NCBI GenBank assembly: GCA_016713125.1
Contig: JADJPT010000002.1
Location: forward strand, 62,001-126,000
From: Betaproteobacteria bacterium
GTDB taxonomy: Bacteria > Pseudomonadota > Gammaproteobacteria > Burkholderiales > SG8-39
Length of the DNA: 64,000 nt
Direction of reading: 5' to 3'
The position numbers were made by a program, and so were the translations under genes. The stretch's first letter is position 1, and each line of letters starts with the position of its first letter. Positions 52,282-62,182 of the stretch are shown here, in pieces. The notes under the pieces were generated by a model. That model was not told where the DNA came from. It did no database searches and was given only the letters and a program-made list of their open reading frames with translations.

Positions 52282-52734
52282 TCAGGATTGGATTTCGGTG
52301 CGAACAGTGCACATGATGTTCGCTTCACATACCAGTACGCCATCGACTTTTGCCTGGCAGTCTAGTTTCCATACACTTCGCAGGCTACGTTCGATAGTGA
52401 CTTCGATTTCCATCTGATCCCCTGGTAATACGGGCTTCTTGAAACGAGCTTTGTCGATTCCAGCGTAGTAATAGACAGAACTGTCATCCGGCGTCCGATC
52501 TACAGTCTTGAAGATCAGAATGCCTGCAGCTTGGGCCATGGCCTCAAGTATCAGGACCCCTGGGAAAATAGGCCGCCCGGGAAAATGGCCCGGGAAAAAG
52601 GGCTCGTTGATCGTGACGTTCTTGATCGCCAGAATCCTTTTCCCGGACTCCAGTTCCTTAACTCGATCTATCAGCAGGAATGGAAACCTGTGCGGCAGGT
52701 GCGCGAGCACGCCATTGATATCCATCTCAGACAT
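52282..52734 (-). CDS. fabZ: 3-hydroxyacyl-ACP dehydratase FabZ
   Basis: FabZ removes water from 3-hydroxyacyl-ACP and shares that substrate with LpxA. The 150-residue hot-dog protein has LPHRFPFLLIDRV with the catalytic His, EPFFPGHFPGRPIFPGVLILEAMAQ with the catalytic Glu, and a C-terminal KVDGVLVCEANIMC. The start is ATG at 52734 (MSEMDINGVL); it overlaps lpxD by eight bases, the usual lpxD-fabZ-lpxA-lpxB order. Confidence 0.96.
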   Translation of the reverse strand: MSEMDINGVLAHLPHRFPFLLIDRVKELESGKRILAIKNVTINEPFFPGHFPGRPIFPGVLILEAMAQAAGILIFKTVDRTPDDSSVYYYAGIDKARFKKPVLPGDQMEIEVTIERSLRSVWKLDCQAKVDGVLVCEANIMCTVRTEIQS

Positions 52735-53752
52735 TTTTCTTCTCCAATTCCGATAGCCTGCTTTCAAGTTGTCGAATTCTTTCGACATACTCGGAGAGAT
52801 GGCGTACCAAGACTGCATTCCGGGTCCAGGAGCGGTTGTCGTCGAACGGGAAAAAGCCGCTGTACGTCCCACTCGCTTGGATCGATCGGGTGATGACTGT
52901 TGCTGCTGAAACCTCTACGTGATCGGCAATGTGGAGGTGACCAAGGATGATTGCACCAGCTCCGATCGTGCAGTACTTGCCAATGCGTGCACTTCCTACG
53001 ACTGCAACGCAGCCGGCCATTGCAGTATGGGCGCCGATTCTGCAGTTGTGCCCTATCTGTATCTGGTTATCGAGTTTTACACCGTCTTCGATCACGGTGT
53101 CGTCGATGGCGCCGCGATCTACGGTGGTATTTGCACCGATCTCCACGTCGTCACCAAGCACGACTGCGCCGATTTGCGGAATCTTGAGCCACTGCCCTTT
53201 GTCATTGGCGAAACCGAAGCCATCTGCACCGATCACCGATCCGGAATGCAGGATTGCTCGGGCGCCAATTCTGCACCCTGAATACACGGTCACTCCGGCA
53301 TGCAGCACGCAATCGGCACCGATCTGTACTCCCTCGCCTAGATGGCAACCGGGGCCGACCGTGCTTCGTTCACCGATACGGACATTTGCGGCGATGGTCG
53401 CGCCTGCCCCTATGCTTGCGCAGGGAGCGATTTCAGCGGATGCATCGATAGCGGTCACATGACGTCCTGCAGCCAGCCTCCGAACTGGATTCAATAGCGT
53501 GGACAGACGTGCGAAATATACGTAAGGATCATCCGCGACGATGCACGGAAGTGACGTGTAGCCTGCAGACTCTTCGGCAAGCACGATTGCGCTTGCGCAA
53601 GTACTGGCCAGCTTGGATTTATAGCGGGAGTTGGACAGGAAGGCGATCTGACCCTTTTCGGCGCGTTCAAGCGAACCGACTTGGTAGATCTTCACTCCTG
53701 GGTCGCCCACCACCTTGCCGCCAAGACAGGAAGCAATTTCTTCGAGCGACAT
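52727..53752 (-). CDS. lpxD: UDP-3-O-(3-hydroxyacyl)glucosamine N-acyltransferase
   Basis: LpxD adds the second acyl chain in lipid A synthesis. The 341-residue protein has an N-terminal uridine-binding domain (SLEEIASCLGGKVVGD, IAFLSNSRYKSKLAS), a hexapeptide left-handed helix (VLHAGVTVYSGCRIGARAI, IGHNCRIGAHTAM) with the catalytic His, and a C-terminal helix rich in charged residues. The ATG at 53752 starts the family-like sequence; ATGs at 53782 and a TTG at 53797 are in frame, and none has a clear ribosome-binding site. Confidence 0.95.
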   Translation of the reverse strand: MSLEEIASCLGGKVVGDPGVKIYQVGSLERAEKGQIAFLSNSRYKSKLASTCASAIVLAEESAGYTSLPCIVADDPYVYFARLSTLLNPVRRLAAGRHVTAIDASAEIAPCASIGAGATIAANVRIGERSTVGPGCHLGEGVQIGADCVLHAGVTVYSGCRIGARAILHSGSVIGADGFGFANDKGQWLKIPQIGAVVLGDDVEIGANTTVDRGAIDDTVIEDGVKLDNQIQIGHNCRIGAHTAMAGCVAVVGSARIGKYCTIGAGAIILGHLHIADHVEVSAATVITRSIQASGTYSGFFPFDDNRSWTRNAVLVRHLSEYVERIRQLESRLSELEKKNV

Positions 53753-53797
53753 GGGACCAGGCCCGTGAGTTCTCGGGCGCATATTGTCGCGGCGCAA

Positions 53798-54325
53798 TCA
53801 GCGCGCCGGAGGCTTGCCCTCGAGCGCCCTGATCACCTTGTCGGTAATGTCGATGCGCGGGCTGGCGTAAACCGCATCTTGGAAGATGATGTCGTACTTC
53901 TCCGCTTCTGCAACCTGGCGAATCACCCGGTTCGCCTGTTCTACGACCTGAGCAAGCTCCTCGTTTCGACGCTGATTGAGATCTTCCCGGAACTCGCGTT
54001 GCTTGCGTTGGAATTCGCGATTCAGGTCGGCGAAATCCCGTTCCTTGTTACGTCGCTGCGTCTCCGACATTGTCACGCCGTTCTTCTCCAGCTCGTCCTG
54101 CATCTTCTTCAGCTGGTCGGCCATCTTCGCCATCTCTTGGTCGCGTTTCTGAAACTCCGCCTCGATCTTCTTCTGGGCGCGTTGCGCAGGAATGGCGTCT
54201 CGCAATATGCGTTCCGTGTTGACAAACCCTATCCTGCCATCGGCCTGCGCTCGTGCTGGCGCCCAGACCATCAGACTGAAGGTCGTCGCAATGACGAGGA
54301 TTACGAATCGTTTTTCACGCTGCAT
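53798..54325 (-). CDS. ompH: OmpH/Skp-family periplasmic chaperone
   Basis: Skp holds unfolded outer-membrane proteins for BamA. The 175-residue protein has a signal peptide (MQREKRFVILVIATTFSLMVWAPARAQA) and the small head domain (RIGFVNTERILRDAIPAQRAQKK). Long charged helices (EFQKRDQEMAKMADQLKKMQDELEKNG, FQRKQREFREDLNQRRNEEL) form the coiled-coil tentacles, and it returns to IIFQDAVYASPRIDITDKVI. It lies between bamA and lpxD. Confidence 0.94.
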   Translation of the reverse strand: MQREKRFVILVIATTFSLMVWAPARAQADGRIGFVNTERILRDAIPAQRAQKKIEAEFQKRDQEMAKMADQLKKMQDELEKNGVTMSETQRRNKERDFADLNREFQRKQREFREDLNQRRNEELAQVVEQANRVIRQVAEAEKYDIIFQDAVYASPRIDITDKVIRALEGKPPAR

Positions 54326-54343
54326 AGTTGGATGTGATCGGGC

Positions 54344-56620
54344 CTAAAACCCAGTGCCAAAAGTGAATTGTAACCGCTGAATGCGATCTCCGGCTTTGTC
54401 ATTCAACGGCTGCGCGAACGACAGCTTGAGTGGTCCGAAAGGCGAGTTCCAAGCCAGCGCAATGCCGGCCGAGTAGCGCAAATCGCTCAGGGTCATTTTC
54501 TGGCCCTCACCGTATATCTGTCCACCGTCAACAAAGGCCGCCAAGCGCAATGACTTGTCTTGTGTGGCGCCAGGCATCGGGAAAAGCACCTCTGCAGTTC
54601 CGACTAGCCGGCGTGTTCCCCCCAGCACGTTGCCCAAGTTGTCTTGTGGCCCTAGGGATGACGCGGTAAAGCCACGCACCGACCCCGGACCACCGCCATA
54701 GTAGCTCTTGAAGAACGGGAGTGGCTTATTGCTGTATCCATCGGCGTACCCTATATCTGCATTCAGAAACAGCGTGAAAGTTCTGCTGAGTGGCCGGTAA
54801 TACTGGTGCTGGTACCCGACCCGATAGTACTGGAGCTTGCCGACAGCAACCTCGGAAGATACACGCTGAACCGTGCCAGCCGTTGGCATGATTACGCTGT
54901 CGCGCGTGTCTCGCGCCCAGCCGGCGGTACCGGACACGTAAGAGTAGTCTTTACCGTAGGTATTCACGAACGTCTGGTATGCGACCGGACTGGTCGTGAA
55001 AGTGTCAAGGGTTACGCGTTCCGCGTTGATGCCAAAGCTTAGCGAATCCTTTTCGCTGAGCGGATAGCCCCATTTCACGCCGCCGCCTAGCGCATCTGTG
55101 CGATACGGACCGACCGTTAGAGATGAGGCGTCGATCTTGCGCTTATAAACGTCGAATCCTCGACTGACCCCATCAACCGTGTAGTACGGATCGAGGTAGG
55201 ACAACGAATAGACGGAGTTGACTTTACCGCTGGAGACTTGCACCGCGAGGTACTTGCCGCTCCCAAACACGTTCCCCTGCGACACAGAGCCTTGCAGTAC
55301 AAGTTTGTCGGTCGTGGAGAAGCCCGCTCCAATTAGCATTGCGCCGGTGGGCTTTTCTTCAACAGTGAAATTGACGTCAACCTGATCGTTGGATCCGGCA
55401 ACCGGGGCAGTCTCAACGTTCACGTCTTTGAAATACGAGGTCCGGTCTACCCGTGTCTTGGATAGCTGGATTTTGGAGGCATCGTAGAACGAGCCTTCGA
55501 GCTGGCGCATTTCGCGCCATATCACTTCATCCCGGGTCTTGGTGTTGCCGGCGACGTTGATTCGTCGTACATACACCCTGCGCCCCGGATCGATCAGTAC
55601 GGTAAAAGCGACTGTGCGCTTATCCTTGTCGATCTGCGGGATTGCATTGGCGTTGGCGAACGCATAGCCGTCGTTCCCAAGTCGATCGGAGATCGCCTTT
55701 GTGGATTCAGTGAGCTTCTGTCGAGAAAATACCTCGCCCTGCTTTAGGGATATCAGCTTTGCCAGCTCTGCTTCAGGTACAAGCATCTGACCGCCCAGCT
55801 TGACCTCACCTACCGTGTATTTTTCCCCTTCGGTGATGTTCACCGTGATGTAGATGTCCTTTTTGTCGGGCGTAATGGACACCTGGGTCGAATCGATATT
55901 GAAGTCAATATATCCGCGATTCTGATAGAAAGAACGCAGGGACTCGAGGTCGCCGGAAAGCCGTTGCCGGGAGTACTGATCGTGCTTGGTATACCAGGTC
56001 AACCAACCCGGGGTGCGCAATACGAATTCATCGAGAAGATCTTTCTCCCGGAAGGCGGAGGCGCCAACTATATTTATGCCTCGAATCTTCGCAACGTCAC
56101 CTTCGGTGACAGAAAAATTCAACCCGACCCGATTGCGTTCCAGGGGAGTTACAGTGGTCTGCACCTCCACCCCATACAGGCCGCGTGAAAGATACTGACG
56201 CTTGAGTTCCTGCTCGGCCTGCTCAAGAAGCGCACGATCGAAAATCCGTGATTCGGCCAATCCAAGTTCGCGAAGGCTGCGGCGCAGCCCGGCTGTATCG
56301 AATTGCTTGATCCCCGAAAAGTCGATCTGCGCAATCGCAGGTCGCTCCTCAATGAGCACAATTAGCACACCGCTGTCGACTTCAAGCCGTACGTCGCGAA
56401 AGAACCCGGTGGCGAAAAGTGCGCGAATTGCCTGCTGCGCCTTCTCGTCAGTCATCGTCTCCCCGACTTTCACGGGGAGATAATTGAATACTGTACCGGG
56501 TTCCGTGCGCTGAAGCCCCTCGACCCGAATGTCCTTCACGGTAAAGGGATCGAAAGCGTGTGCCGACAGGCTTAGCAAGAAGCCCGCGATGGTGTAAACG
56601 GATAAATGAAATTGCTTCAT
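54344..56620 (-). CDS. bamA: Outer-membrane protein assembly factor BamA
   Basis: BamA inserts beta-barrel proteins into the outer membrane. The 758-residue protein has a signal peptide (MKQFHLSVYTIAGFLLSLSAHA), five POTRA domains to about residue 420 (FTVKDIRVEGLQRTEPGTVFNYLPV starts the first), and a C-terminal barrel with GGPGSVRGFTASSLGP (the VRGF/Y loop motif) and a terminal Phe (FTFGTGF). The start at 56620 begins the signal peptide; the frame is open upstream over rseP. Its ATG overlaps the rseP stop. Confidence 0.97.
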   Translation of the reverse strand: MKQFHLSVYTIAGFLLSLSAHAFDPFTVKDIRVEGLQRTEPGTVFNYLPVKVGETMTDEKAQQAIRALFATGFFRDVRLEVDSGVLIVLIEERPAIAQIDFSGIKQFDTAGLRRSLRELGLAESRIFDRALLEQAEQELKRQYLSRGLYGVEVQTTVTPLERNRVGLNFSVTEGDVAKIRGINIVGASAFREKDLLDEFVLRTPGWLTWYTKHDQYSRQRLSGDLESLRSFYQNRGYIDFNIDSTQVSITPDKKDIYITVNITEGEKYTVGEVKLGGQMLVPEAELAKLISLKQGEVFSRQKLTESTKAISDRLGNDGYAFANANAIPQIDKDKRTVAFTVLIDPGRRVYVRRINVAGNTKTRDEVIWREMRQLEGSFYDASKIQLSKTRVDRTSYFKDVNVETAPVAGSNDQVDVNFTVEEKPTGAMLIGAGFSTTDKLVLQGSVSQGNVFGSGKYLAVQVSSGKVNSVYSLSYLDPYYTVDGVSRGFDVYKRKIDASSLTVGPYRTDALGGGVKWGYPLSEKDSLSFGINAERVTLDTFTTSPVAYQTFVNTYGKDYSYVSGTAGWARDTRDSVIMPTAGTVQRVSSEVAVGKLQYYRVGYQHQYYRPLSRTFTLFLNADIGYADGYSNKPLPFFKSYYGGGPGSVRGFTASSLGPQDNLGNVLGGTRRLVGTAEVLFPMPGATQDKSLRLAAFVDGGQIYGEGQKMTLSDLRYSAGIALAWNSPFGPLKLSFAQPLNDKAGDRIQRLQFTFGTGF

Positions 56621-57989
56621 CAGCTGGAGAACAGGCGGTTGATATCGTTGTAGAAAGCAAAGGCCATCATGACCAGCAGCAGGGCGAAACCGACTCGCTG
56701 GCCTAGTTCCATGGCCCGTTCCGACAGCGGACTGCCTTTGATAATTTCCACCGCATAATACATCAAGTGACCGCCGTCCAGCAGAGGAACAGGCAGTAGG
56801 TTGAGCACCCCAAGGCTGATGCTGATCAGGCACAGGAAGGTGAGGTATGACACCCAGCCGAGTTGCGCGGACTGGCCGGCGAAGTCGGCTATCGTTACGG
56901 GCCCAGAAAGGTGCTTCCAGGACACTTCGCCCATTAGCATCTTTCCGAACATGCGCAGACTGAACAAAGCGATATCACGAGTCTTCAGGGCGGCTTTTCT
57001 CAGGCTTTCGAGTGCACCGTGGGACACTCGGATGAATATTCGATCCGCATGACCGGCTGGTACCGCCGGTGCGGCTCCTATCCGGCCTACATGCTCGCCA
57101 CCAGCTTCGATTGCATCGGGGATGACCTCGATCAGAAGCGTAAGTCCGTCGCGCTCGACTGCAAGTCGCAAAGGCTTCTGAGGAGAGCCTCGTATGGCTT
57201 GAACGAGGCTCTCCCAACTGTCTAGGGAACGGGAAGCCGCTTGTGTTATTCGGTCGCCAGGTCGCAAACCCGCGAGCTCCGCGGGACTGCCTGGAACGAC
57301 CTGACCGATCACCGGATCCAGGCGTGGTCGAAAAAGTCCGAATCCAGTCGTATCCATCAAGTTGCCACCAACATCTTCCGATTGGACTGAACTAAGATCT
57401 ATCTTCAGGGTGGCGATTCCGCCCAACGCGCCCTCGCCTGCGACCTCGACAGTCAGCGATCGGGACTGCAAAGCAGCCTCGATCAGCCGCCAACGGAACT
57501 CCTGCCATGTCTCAATGGGTTCGCCGTCCACACTTCGGATCGTGTCGCCGGCGCGGACTCCGGCGCGAGAAGCAATGCTTTCCGGAGGCGGCTCGGCAAC
57601 CACGGGCCTGGCTTCAGGAAGCCCATGCATGTACAGGCCTGCGTAAACCATGATTGCAAAGAAAAATTGAACGCCGGGCCTGCAGCCACAATCAGGATTC
57701 TCTTCCATACATTTTGACGGTTGAACGCACGATGCGCTTCTTCCAGATCAATTGGCGCCTCACGCTCATCGAGCATTTTTACGTAGCCGCCGAAGGGAAT
57801 CGCGGCAATTACCCACTCAGTGCCGTCGCGTCCGAAGCGCCTGCGTACCACCGGATGTCCAAATCCGACGGAAAACCGCAAAACCTTGACGCCGCATATG
57901 CGCGCAGCCAAGTAATGCCCGTACTCATGCACGACAATGAGTACGCCTAGGGCCGCGATAAAGGCGGCAACGGTGTGCAATAGCATCAT
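56620..57989 (-). CDS. rseP: Site-2 protease RseP (one-base frame break)
   Basis: RseP is an inner-membrane zinc protease that cleaves anti-sigma factor RseA after DegS. The first segment has the zinc motif VVHEYGHYLAAR and the GFGHPV and IPFGGYVKMLDERE segments. Near 57664 a T is missing from a T run (GPAFNF then FFAIMVYAGLYM), and the rest includes two PDZ domains (VAEPPPESIASRAGVRAGDTIRSVDG, GQVVPGSPAELAGLRPGDRI) and LPVPLLDGGHLMYY. Corrected length is about 456 residues. It overlaps dxr and bamA by a few bases. Confidence 0.93.
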
Positions 57990-59210
57990 GCTGCACGACC
58001 CTCAGCGGATTGCACCAGTTTCATGGCAGTCATCCGACCGCGACTGTCCGCTTCGAGAACAGACTCAAGTCCTTCCAGCCTGCCGCTTCCAATGTGATCT
58101 AGGCTGTCTGCGATAACTCGCGAAATATCGGGGAAACGCAGTCGTCCGGTCAGGAATGCCTCCACGGCGATCTCGTTCGCTGCATTGAGAACGGCAGGTG
58201 CAGTACCACCGATTCTCAGTGCCTCATACGCAAGCGAAAGACAGGGGAATCGGATCAAGTCCGGAGCTTCAAATTGCAAGTGCCCGATAGCAGCAAGATC
58301 AAGAGGGGTGGCGCCGGATCTCATGCGTTCGGGGAATGCCAGCGCATGCGCGATCGGCACTCGCATGTCGGGATTGGACAATTGGGCAAGCACGGATCCG
58401 TCGACGTATTCGACCATTGAGTGCACGATACTTTGTGGATGGATTAGCACTTGTATCTTGTTCGGCTCCACATCAAACAGCCAGCGCGCTTCGATGACTT
58501 CCAGTCCTTTGTTCATCATCGTTGCGGAATCTACCGAGATCTTGCGCCCCATCTTCCAGTTCGGATGGGCGCATGCCTGATCCGGCGTTACTTCGGCTAA
58601 CTCCTTGATCTGCAAAGTTCGAAAAGGTCCACCAGAAGCGGTCAGCAGAATACGGGATACAGCGCTTAGATCCGCACGCCCGTCAAGTCGACTGGGGAGA
58701 CACTGAAACACGGCGTTGTGCTCACTGTCGATTGGTAGTAGGCAAGCGGCAGAATCGCGCACCGCGCGCATGAAGACCGGGCCGGCCATCACAAGAGCCT
58801 CCTTGTTGGCAAGCAGAATTTGCTTGCCAGCTCTTTGCTGCCTGCAATGTGGGTTCCAGTCCTGCGGCGCCGACAATGGCCGCCATGACGGTATCGCAGT
58901 CATCGACAGAATGCAGCAGCGCAGTGGTGCCAAATTGCAGTTCTGTCGTCGAGCCGGCTTCGCGCAGCTTTCGCCGCAACTCTGGTGCATCTTGGACGCC
59001 GGAAAGTACGGCAACACGCGGGCGGTGCGCGATGCACAGTTCAAACAGCCGCTCTTCCGAGCGATGTGCAGTTAGAGCATGTACTATGTAACGTTCCGGA
59101 TGGGCCGTGACGACATCCAGAGTGCTCTTCCCGACCGAGCCGGTAGCCCCAAGTATCGTCAGGGCTTTGGGATTCTTCGCACTCCGCGTAGTGGATTCTG
59201 GGATCATCAT
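57986..59210 (-). CDS. dxr: 1-deoxy-D-xylulose 5-phosphate reductoisomerase (one-base frame break)
   Basis: Dxr makes 2-C-methylerythritol 4-phosphate, the committed step of the MEP isoprenoid route. The N-terminal part has the NADPH motif LTILGATGSVGKSTLDVV. Near 58833 one extra base separates GLEPTLQAAK from AGKQILLANKEALVMAG. The C-terminal part has LLPIDSEHNAVFQCL, PTLRFPDIS-like helices and MNKGLEVIEARWLF. Without the extra base the protein is about 407 residues. It lies between cdsA and rseP, overlapping each by four bases. Confidence 0.93.
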
Positions 59211-60038
59211 GACATGCTTAGAAGGTACCCGGATAACAGCGCCGCAAGCGGGAGAGTTGAGGTCACGCTGTCTATCCGGTCGAGGATGCCGCCATGACCG
59301 GGAAGCAACTTGCCACTATCCTTAACGTTCGCCTGACGCTTGATCAGGGATTCGAACAGATCCCCCACAATGCTGAGAGCGCAAATTAGGGTGGCAACGC
59401 CGAGATACGCCATCCAGCCGATGGATCCGACCACGTCTGCAAGCAATGGCGAGACTAGCGCTGCCAGGCTTGCATAAGCCAGTGACGCAAATGTTGCGCC
59501 AATGGCGCCTTCTATAGTCTTCCCGGGACTGATGCTGGGTGCAAGCTTATGCCGACCGTAAGCTTTGCCCGCAAAGTAGGCTGCACTGTCGGCTATCCAG
59601 ATCAGGCCGAGCATTCCTAGCAAGATTTCTGGCGCCTGAGCATGCACGCTGACTGCAGCTAGTCCGCATGGCACGATGACGAGAAAACCCAACGCAGTGG
59701 CAGAAAAACTGCTTCGAATCCGAATTCCCCGAGCAAGCCAAATCGGAGCAACAACAATCCAAAATACACTGGACGCCGCATAGATTGTCGCCACGCTTGA
59801 GCGCGTCGCATCGCTTGCCTGAACCCCCCAGACCATGTACGCAAACAAGGCCGCACAAGCGGTGGCGAACAGCGCTCGCGAATTGCGAGTCATGCCTGTG
59901 AGTGCGCCCCACTCCGTAGCCGCGATTATTAAAACGCAGCAGATAAGGATCCCGAAATACGCGGTAGGCAGAAGGAAGAGGCATGACAGAAATCCGCCTC
60001 AGCATCGCAACCGCGGTTGCGATGCGTGTTCTAAGCAT
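59207..60038 (-). CDS. cdsA: Phosphatidate cytidylyltransferase (one-base frame break)
   Basis: CdsA makes CDP-diacylglycerol, the precursor used by PgsA (also in this window). It is a multi-pass membrane protein. The start is ATG at 60038 (MLRTRIATAVAML), then near 59996 the frame breaks; the next frame reads GFLSCLFLLPTAYFGI and ATEWGALTGMTRNS, running into the long open frame. The C-terminal signature has SISPGKTIEGAIGA, DLFESLIKRQANVKDSGKLLPGHGGILDRIDS. Corrected length is about 276 residues. It overlaps uppS by eight bases and dxr by four. Confidence 0.92.
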
Positions 60039-60849
60039 CGATTCCGGATTGCATAAAAGGCGACGCTGCGCGATCCTCGGAAACCACATCGCTTTCTCGT
60101 TCGGCCTGCAGTTGCTCGCTGGTTCTTCCAAAACGACGCTCTCGGGCGCGATACCACTCGATGGCCTCGTCAAGAGCGACGGGTCCGAAATCCGGCCAAA
60201 GCATGTCGGTAAAGTACAGTTCGGTGTACGCCAACTGCCAGAGCAGGAAATTGCTTACACGTTGTTCGCCACCCGTCCGTATGAATAGATCGGGCTCCGG
60301 CGCATAGCTCATGGAAAGGTAAGGTGCCAAGTCTTGCTCTGAGAACGCCTCAGCAGCATCACGTGGGCGTGACGCAATCATCCGCGACATGGCCTGAAGT
60401 ATGTCCCAGCGCCCGCCGTAATTAGCGGCGATCGAAAGCGTCAACCTAGTATTGGTTGCTGTAAGGGACTCTGCATCCGTGATCAGCGTCTGTATTCGCC
60501 GATCAAAGCGAGAAATATCCCCCACTATCCTCAATCGAATGCCGTTTTTGTGAAGCTTCGATACTTCGCTGGTAAGAGCGCCGGTAAACAACTCCATAAG
60601 CAGGGCAACTTCTTCGGCCGGCCGCCGCCAATTCTCGGAACTGAAGGCAAACAAGGTGAGATACGCGATACCGCGGTCGACACATGCCTGAACTGCAGCA
60701 CGAACTGCCTCAACGCCCTTCTTGTGCCCTGCAAATCGAGGCAAATGCTGGCGTTTTGCCCAGCGGCCGTTGCCATCCATGATGATGGCAACATGGCGAG
60801 GGACATCTGTCCTGTCGGGAGCCACTTTGGTGGAGCTGACAAATTGCAT
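60031..60849 (-). CDS. uppS: Undecaprenyl diphosphate synthase
   Basis: UppS extends farnesyl diphosphate to C55 undecaprenyl diphosphate for cell-wall carriers. The 272-residue protein has HVAIIMDGNGRWAKR with the substrate-binding Asp, AFSSENWRRP, the NYGGRWDI block and DLFIRTGGEQRVSNFLLWQ...ELYF. It is downstream of frr and overlaps cdsA. Confidence 0.95.
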   Translation of the reverse strand: MQFVSSTKVAPDRTDVPRHVAIIMDGNGRWAKRQHLPRFAGHKKGVEAVRAAVQACVDRGIAYLTLFAFSSENWRRPAEEVALLMELFTGALTSEVSKLHKNGIRLRIVGDISRFDRRIQTLITDAESLTATNTRLTLSIAANYGGRWDILQAMSRMIASRPRDAAEAFSEQDLAPYLSMSYAPEPDLFIRTGGEQRVSNFLLWQLAYTELYFTDMLWPDFGPVALDEAIEWYRARERRFGRTSEQLQAERESDVVSEDRAASPFMQSGIDA

Positions 60850-60867
60850 GGTCGACGTTGTGTCGAG

Positions 60868-61425
60868 TCAGACAGCTAGAAGTTCCGCTTCCTTCTGCTG
60901 CAGAAGTCGGTCAACTTCCGCGATGTGCCGATCGGTCAGCTTTTGAATTTCCTCTTGTGCTCGGCGCTCTTCGTCTTCCGAGACCTCCTTTTTCTTCAGG
61001 AGTTCTTTCAGTGAATTGTTCGCATCGCGTCGCTGGTTTCTGACGGCCACTTTGGCGTTCTCCGCCTCGCTACGTACAACTTTGATAAGTTCTTTGCGGC
61101 GTTCTTCCGTGAGAGCTGGCATCGGGACGCGGATGGTGTCTCCCGCCGTAGCCGGGTTCAGCCCAAGATCGGATTCGCGGATGGCCTTCTCGATGGCGCT
61201 GATAAGCTTCTTCTCCCAGGGGGTGACACCAATGGTACGCGCATCGAGAAGCGTGACATTTGCAACTCCACTCAATGGTGTGGGAGTGCCGTAGTAGTCC
61301 ACGGCAATGTGATCGAGCAAGCCAGTATGTGCCCTGCCTGTGCGAACCTTGCCCAGATCGACTTTGAGCGATTCGAGCGTTTTCTTCATTTTCTGCTCTG
61401 TCGTCTTCTTGAGATCGGCGATCAT
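60868..61425 (-). CDS. frr: Ribosome recycling factor
   Basis: RRF splits post-termination ribosomes with EF-G. The 185-residue protein has MIADLKKTTEQKMKKTLESLK, the GRAHTGLLDHIAVDYYG segment, PFDARTIG-like LLDARTIGVTPWEKK, and a long C-terminal helix KKKEVSEDEERRAQEEIQK. The ATG at 61425 follows GAGGAAGG. It lies between pyrH and uppS in the rpsB-tsf-pyrH-frr order. Confidence 0.96.
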   Translation of the reverse strand: MIADLKKTTEQKMKKTLESLKVDLGKVRTGRAHTGLLDHIAVDYYGTPTPLSGVANVTLLDARTIGVTPWEKKLISAIEKAIRESDLGLNPATAGDTIRVPMPALTEERRKELIKVVRSEAENAKVAVRNQRRDANNSLKELLKKKEVSEDEERRAQEEIQKLTDRHIAEVDRLLQQKEAELLAV

Positions 61426-61447
61426 GCCTTCCTCCTGATTGATTCTG

Positions 61448-62161
61448 TCAAACGTGCACCAATGTGCCTTCGTCTTCGCCGGCCACAACGCGCTGCAGCG
61501 CGCCAGGCTTGAATATACTGAAAACGTTGATCGGAAGCTTCTGGTCGCGACAGAGCGTCAATGCAGTAGCGTCCATTACCTTCAGGTTCTGCTGAATGGC
61601 ATCGTCGAAAGTGATGCGTGAATAGCGACGTGCGGATGGGTTCTTCTTGGGATCGTCGGTATAGACGCCATCAACCTTGGTGGCTTTCAGCACGATCTCC
61701 GCGCCCATTTCACTTCCGCGAAGGGCTGCAGCGGTATCTGTCGTGAAAAATGGATTGCCGGTTCCGGCCGCGAAAATCACTATCTTGCCCTCCTCCAGGT
61801 AGCGAATCGCCTTGCCTCGGATATAAGGTTCGACAACCTGTTCTATATTGAGGGCGGATTGGACGCGACTTGCAATTCCTGCATGCCGCATCGCGTCCTG
61901 TAAGGCGAGCGCGTTCATTACGGTTGCAAGCATGCCCATGTAATCTGCCGTGGCCCGATCCATTCCAGCTGCGCCGGGTGCTACGCCACGAAAGATATTG
62001 CCTCCCCCAATCACGGCACCAATCTCAACGCCCATGCGTGACACGCTGGCAATCTCTTCGACGATATCCTGTATGGTCTGCCGATTGATCCCATAAGGAT
62101 CATCGCCCATCAGGGCCTCTCCCGAAAGCTTGAGCAGTATTCGTTTGTACTTCGGTGTCAC
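61448..62161 (-). CDS. pyrH: UMP kinase
   Basis: PyrH phosphorylates UMP to UDP. The 237-residue protein has LLKLSGEALMGDDPYGI, VIGGGNIFRGVAPGAAGMDRATADYMGMLATVMNA, and KATKVDGVYTDDPKKNPSARRYSRI. It is 22 bases downstream of tsf and upstream of frr. Confidence 0.96.
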   Translation of the reverse strand: MTPKYKRILLKLSGEALMGDDPYGINRQTIQDIVEEIASVSRMGVEIGAVIGGGNIFRGVAPGAAGMDRATADYMGMLATVMNALALQDAMRHAGIASRVQSALNIEQVVEPYIRGKAIRYLEEGKIVIFAAGTGNPFFTTDTAAALRGSEMGAEIVLKATKVDGVYTDDPKKNPSARRYSRITFDDAIQQNLKVMDATALTLCRDQKLPINVFSIFKPGALQRVVAGEDEGTLVHV

Positions 62162-62182
62162 TTTGGGTCCGGTATCTTCTCG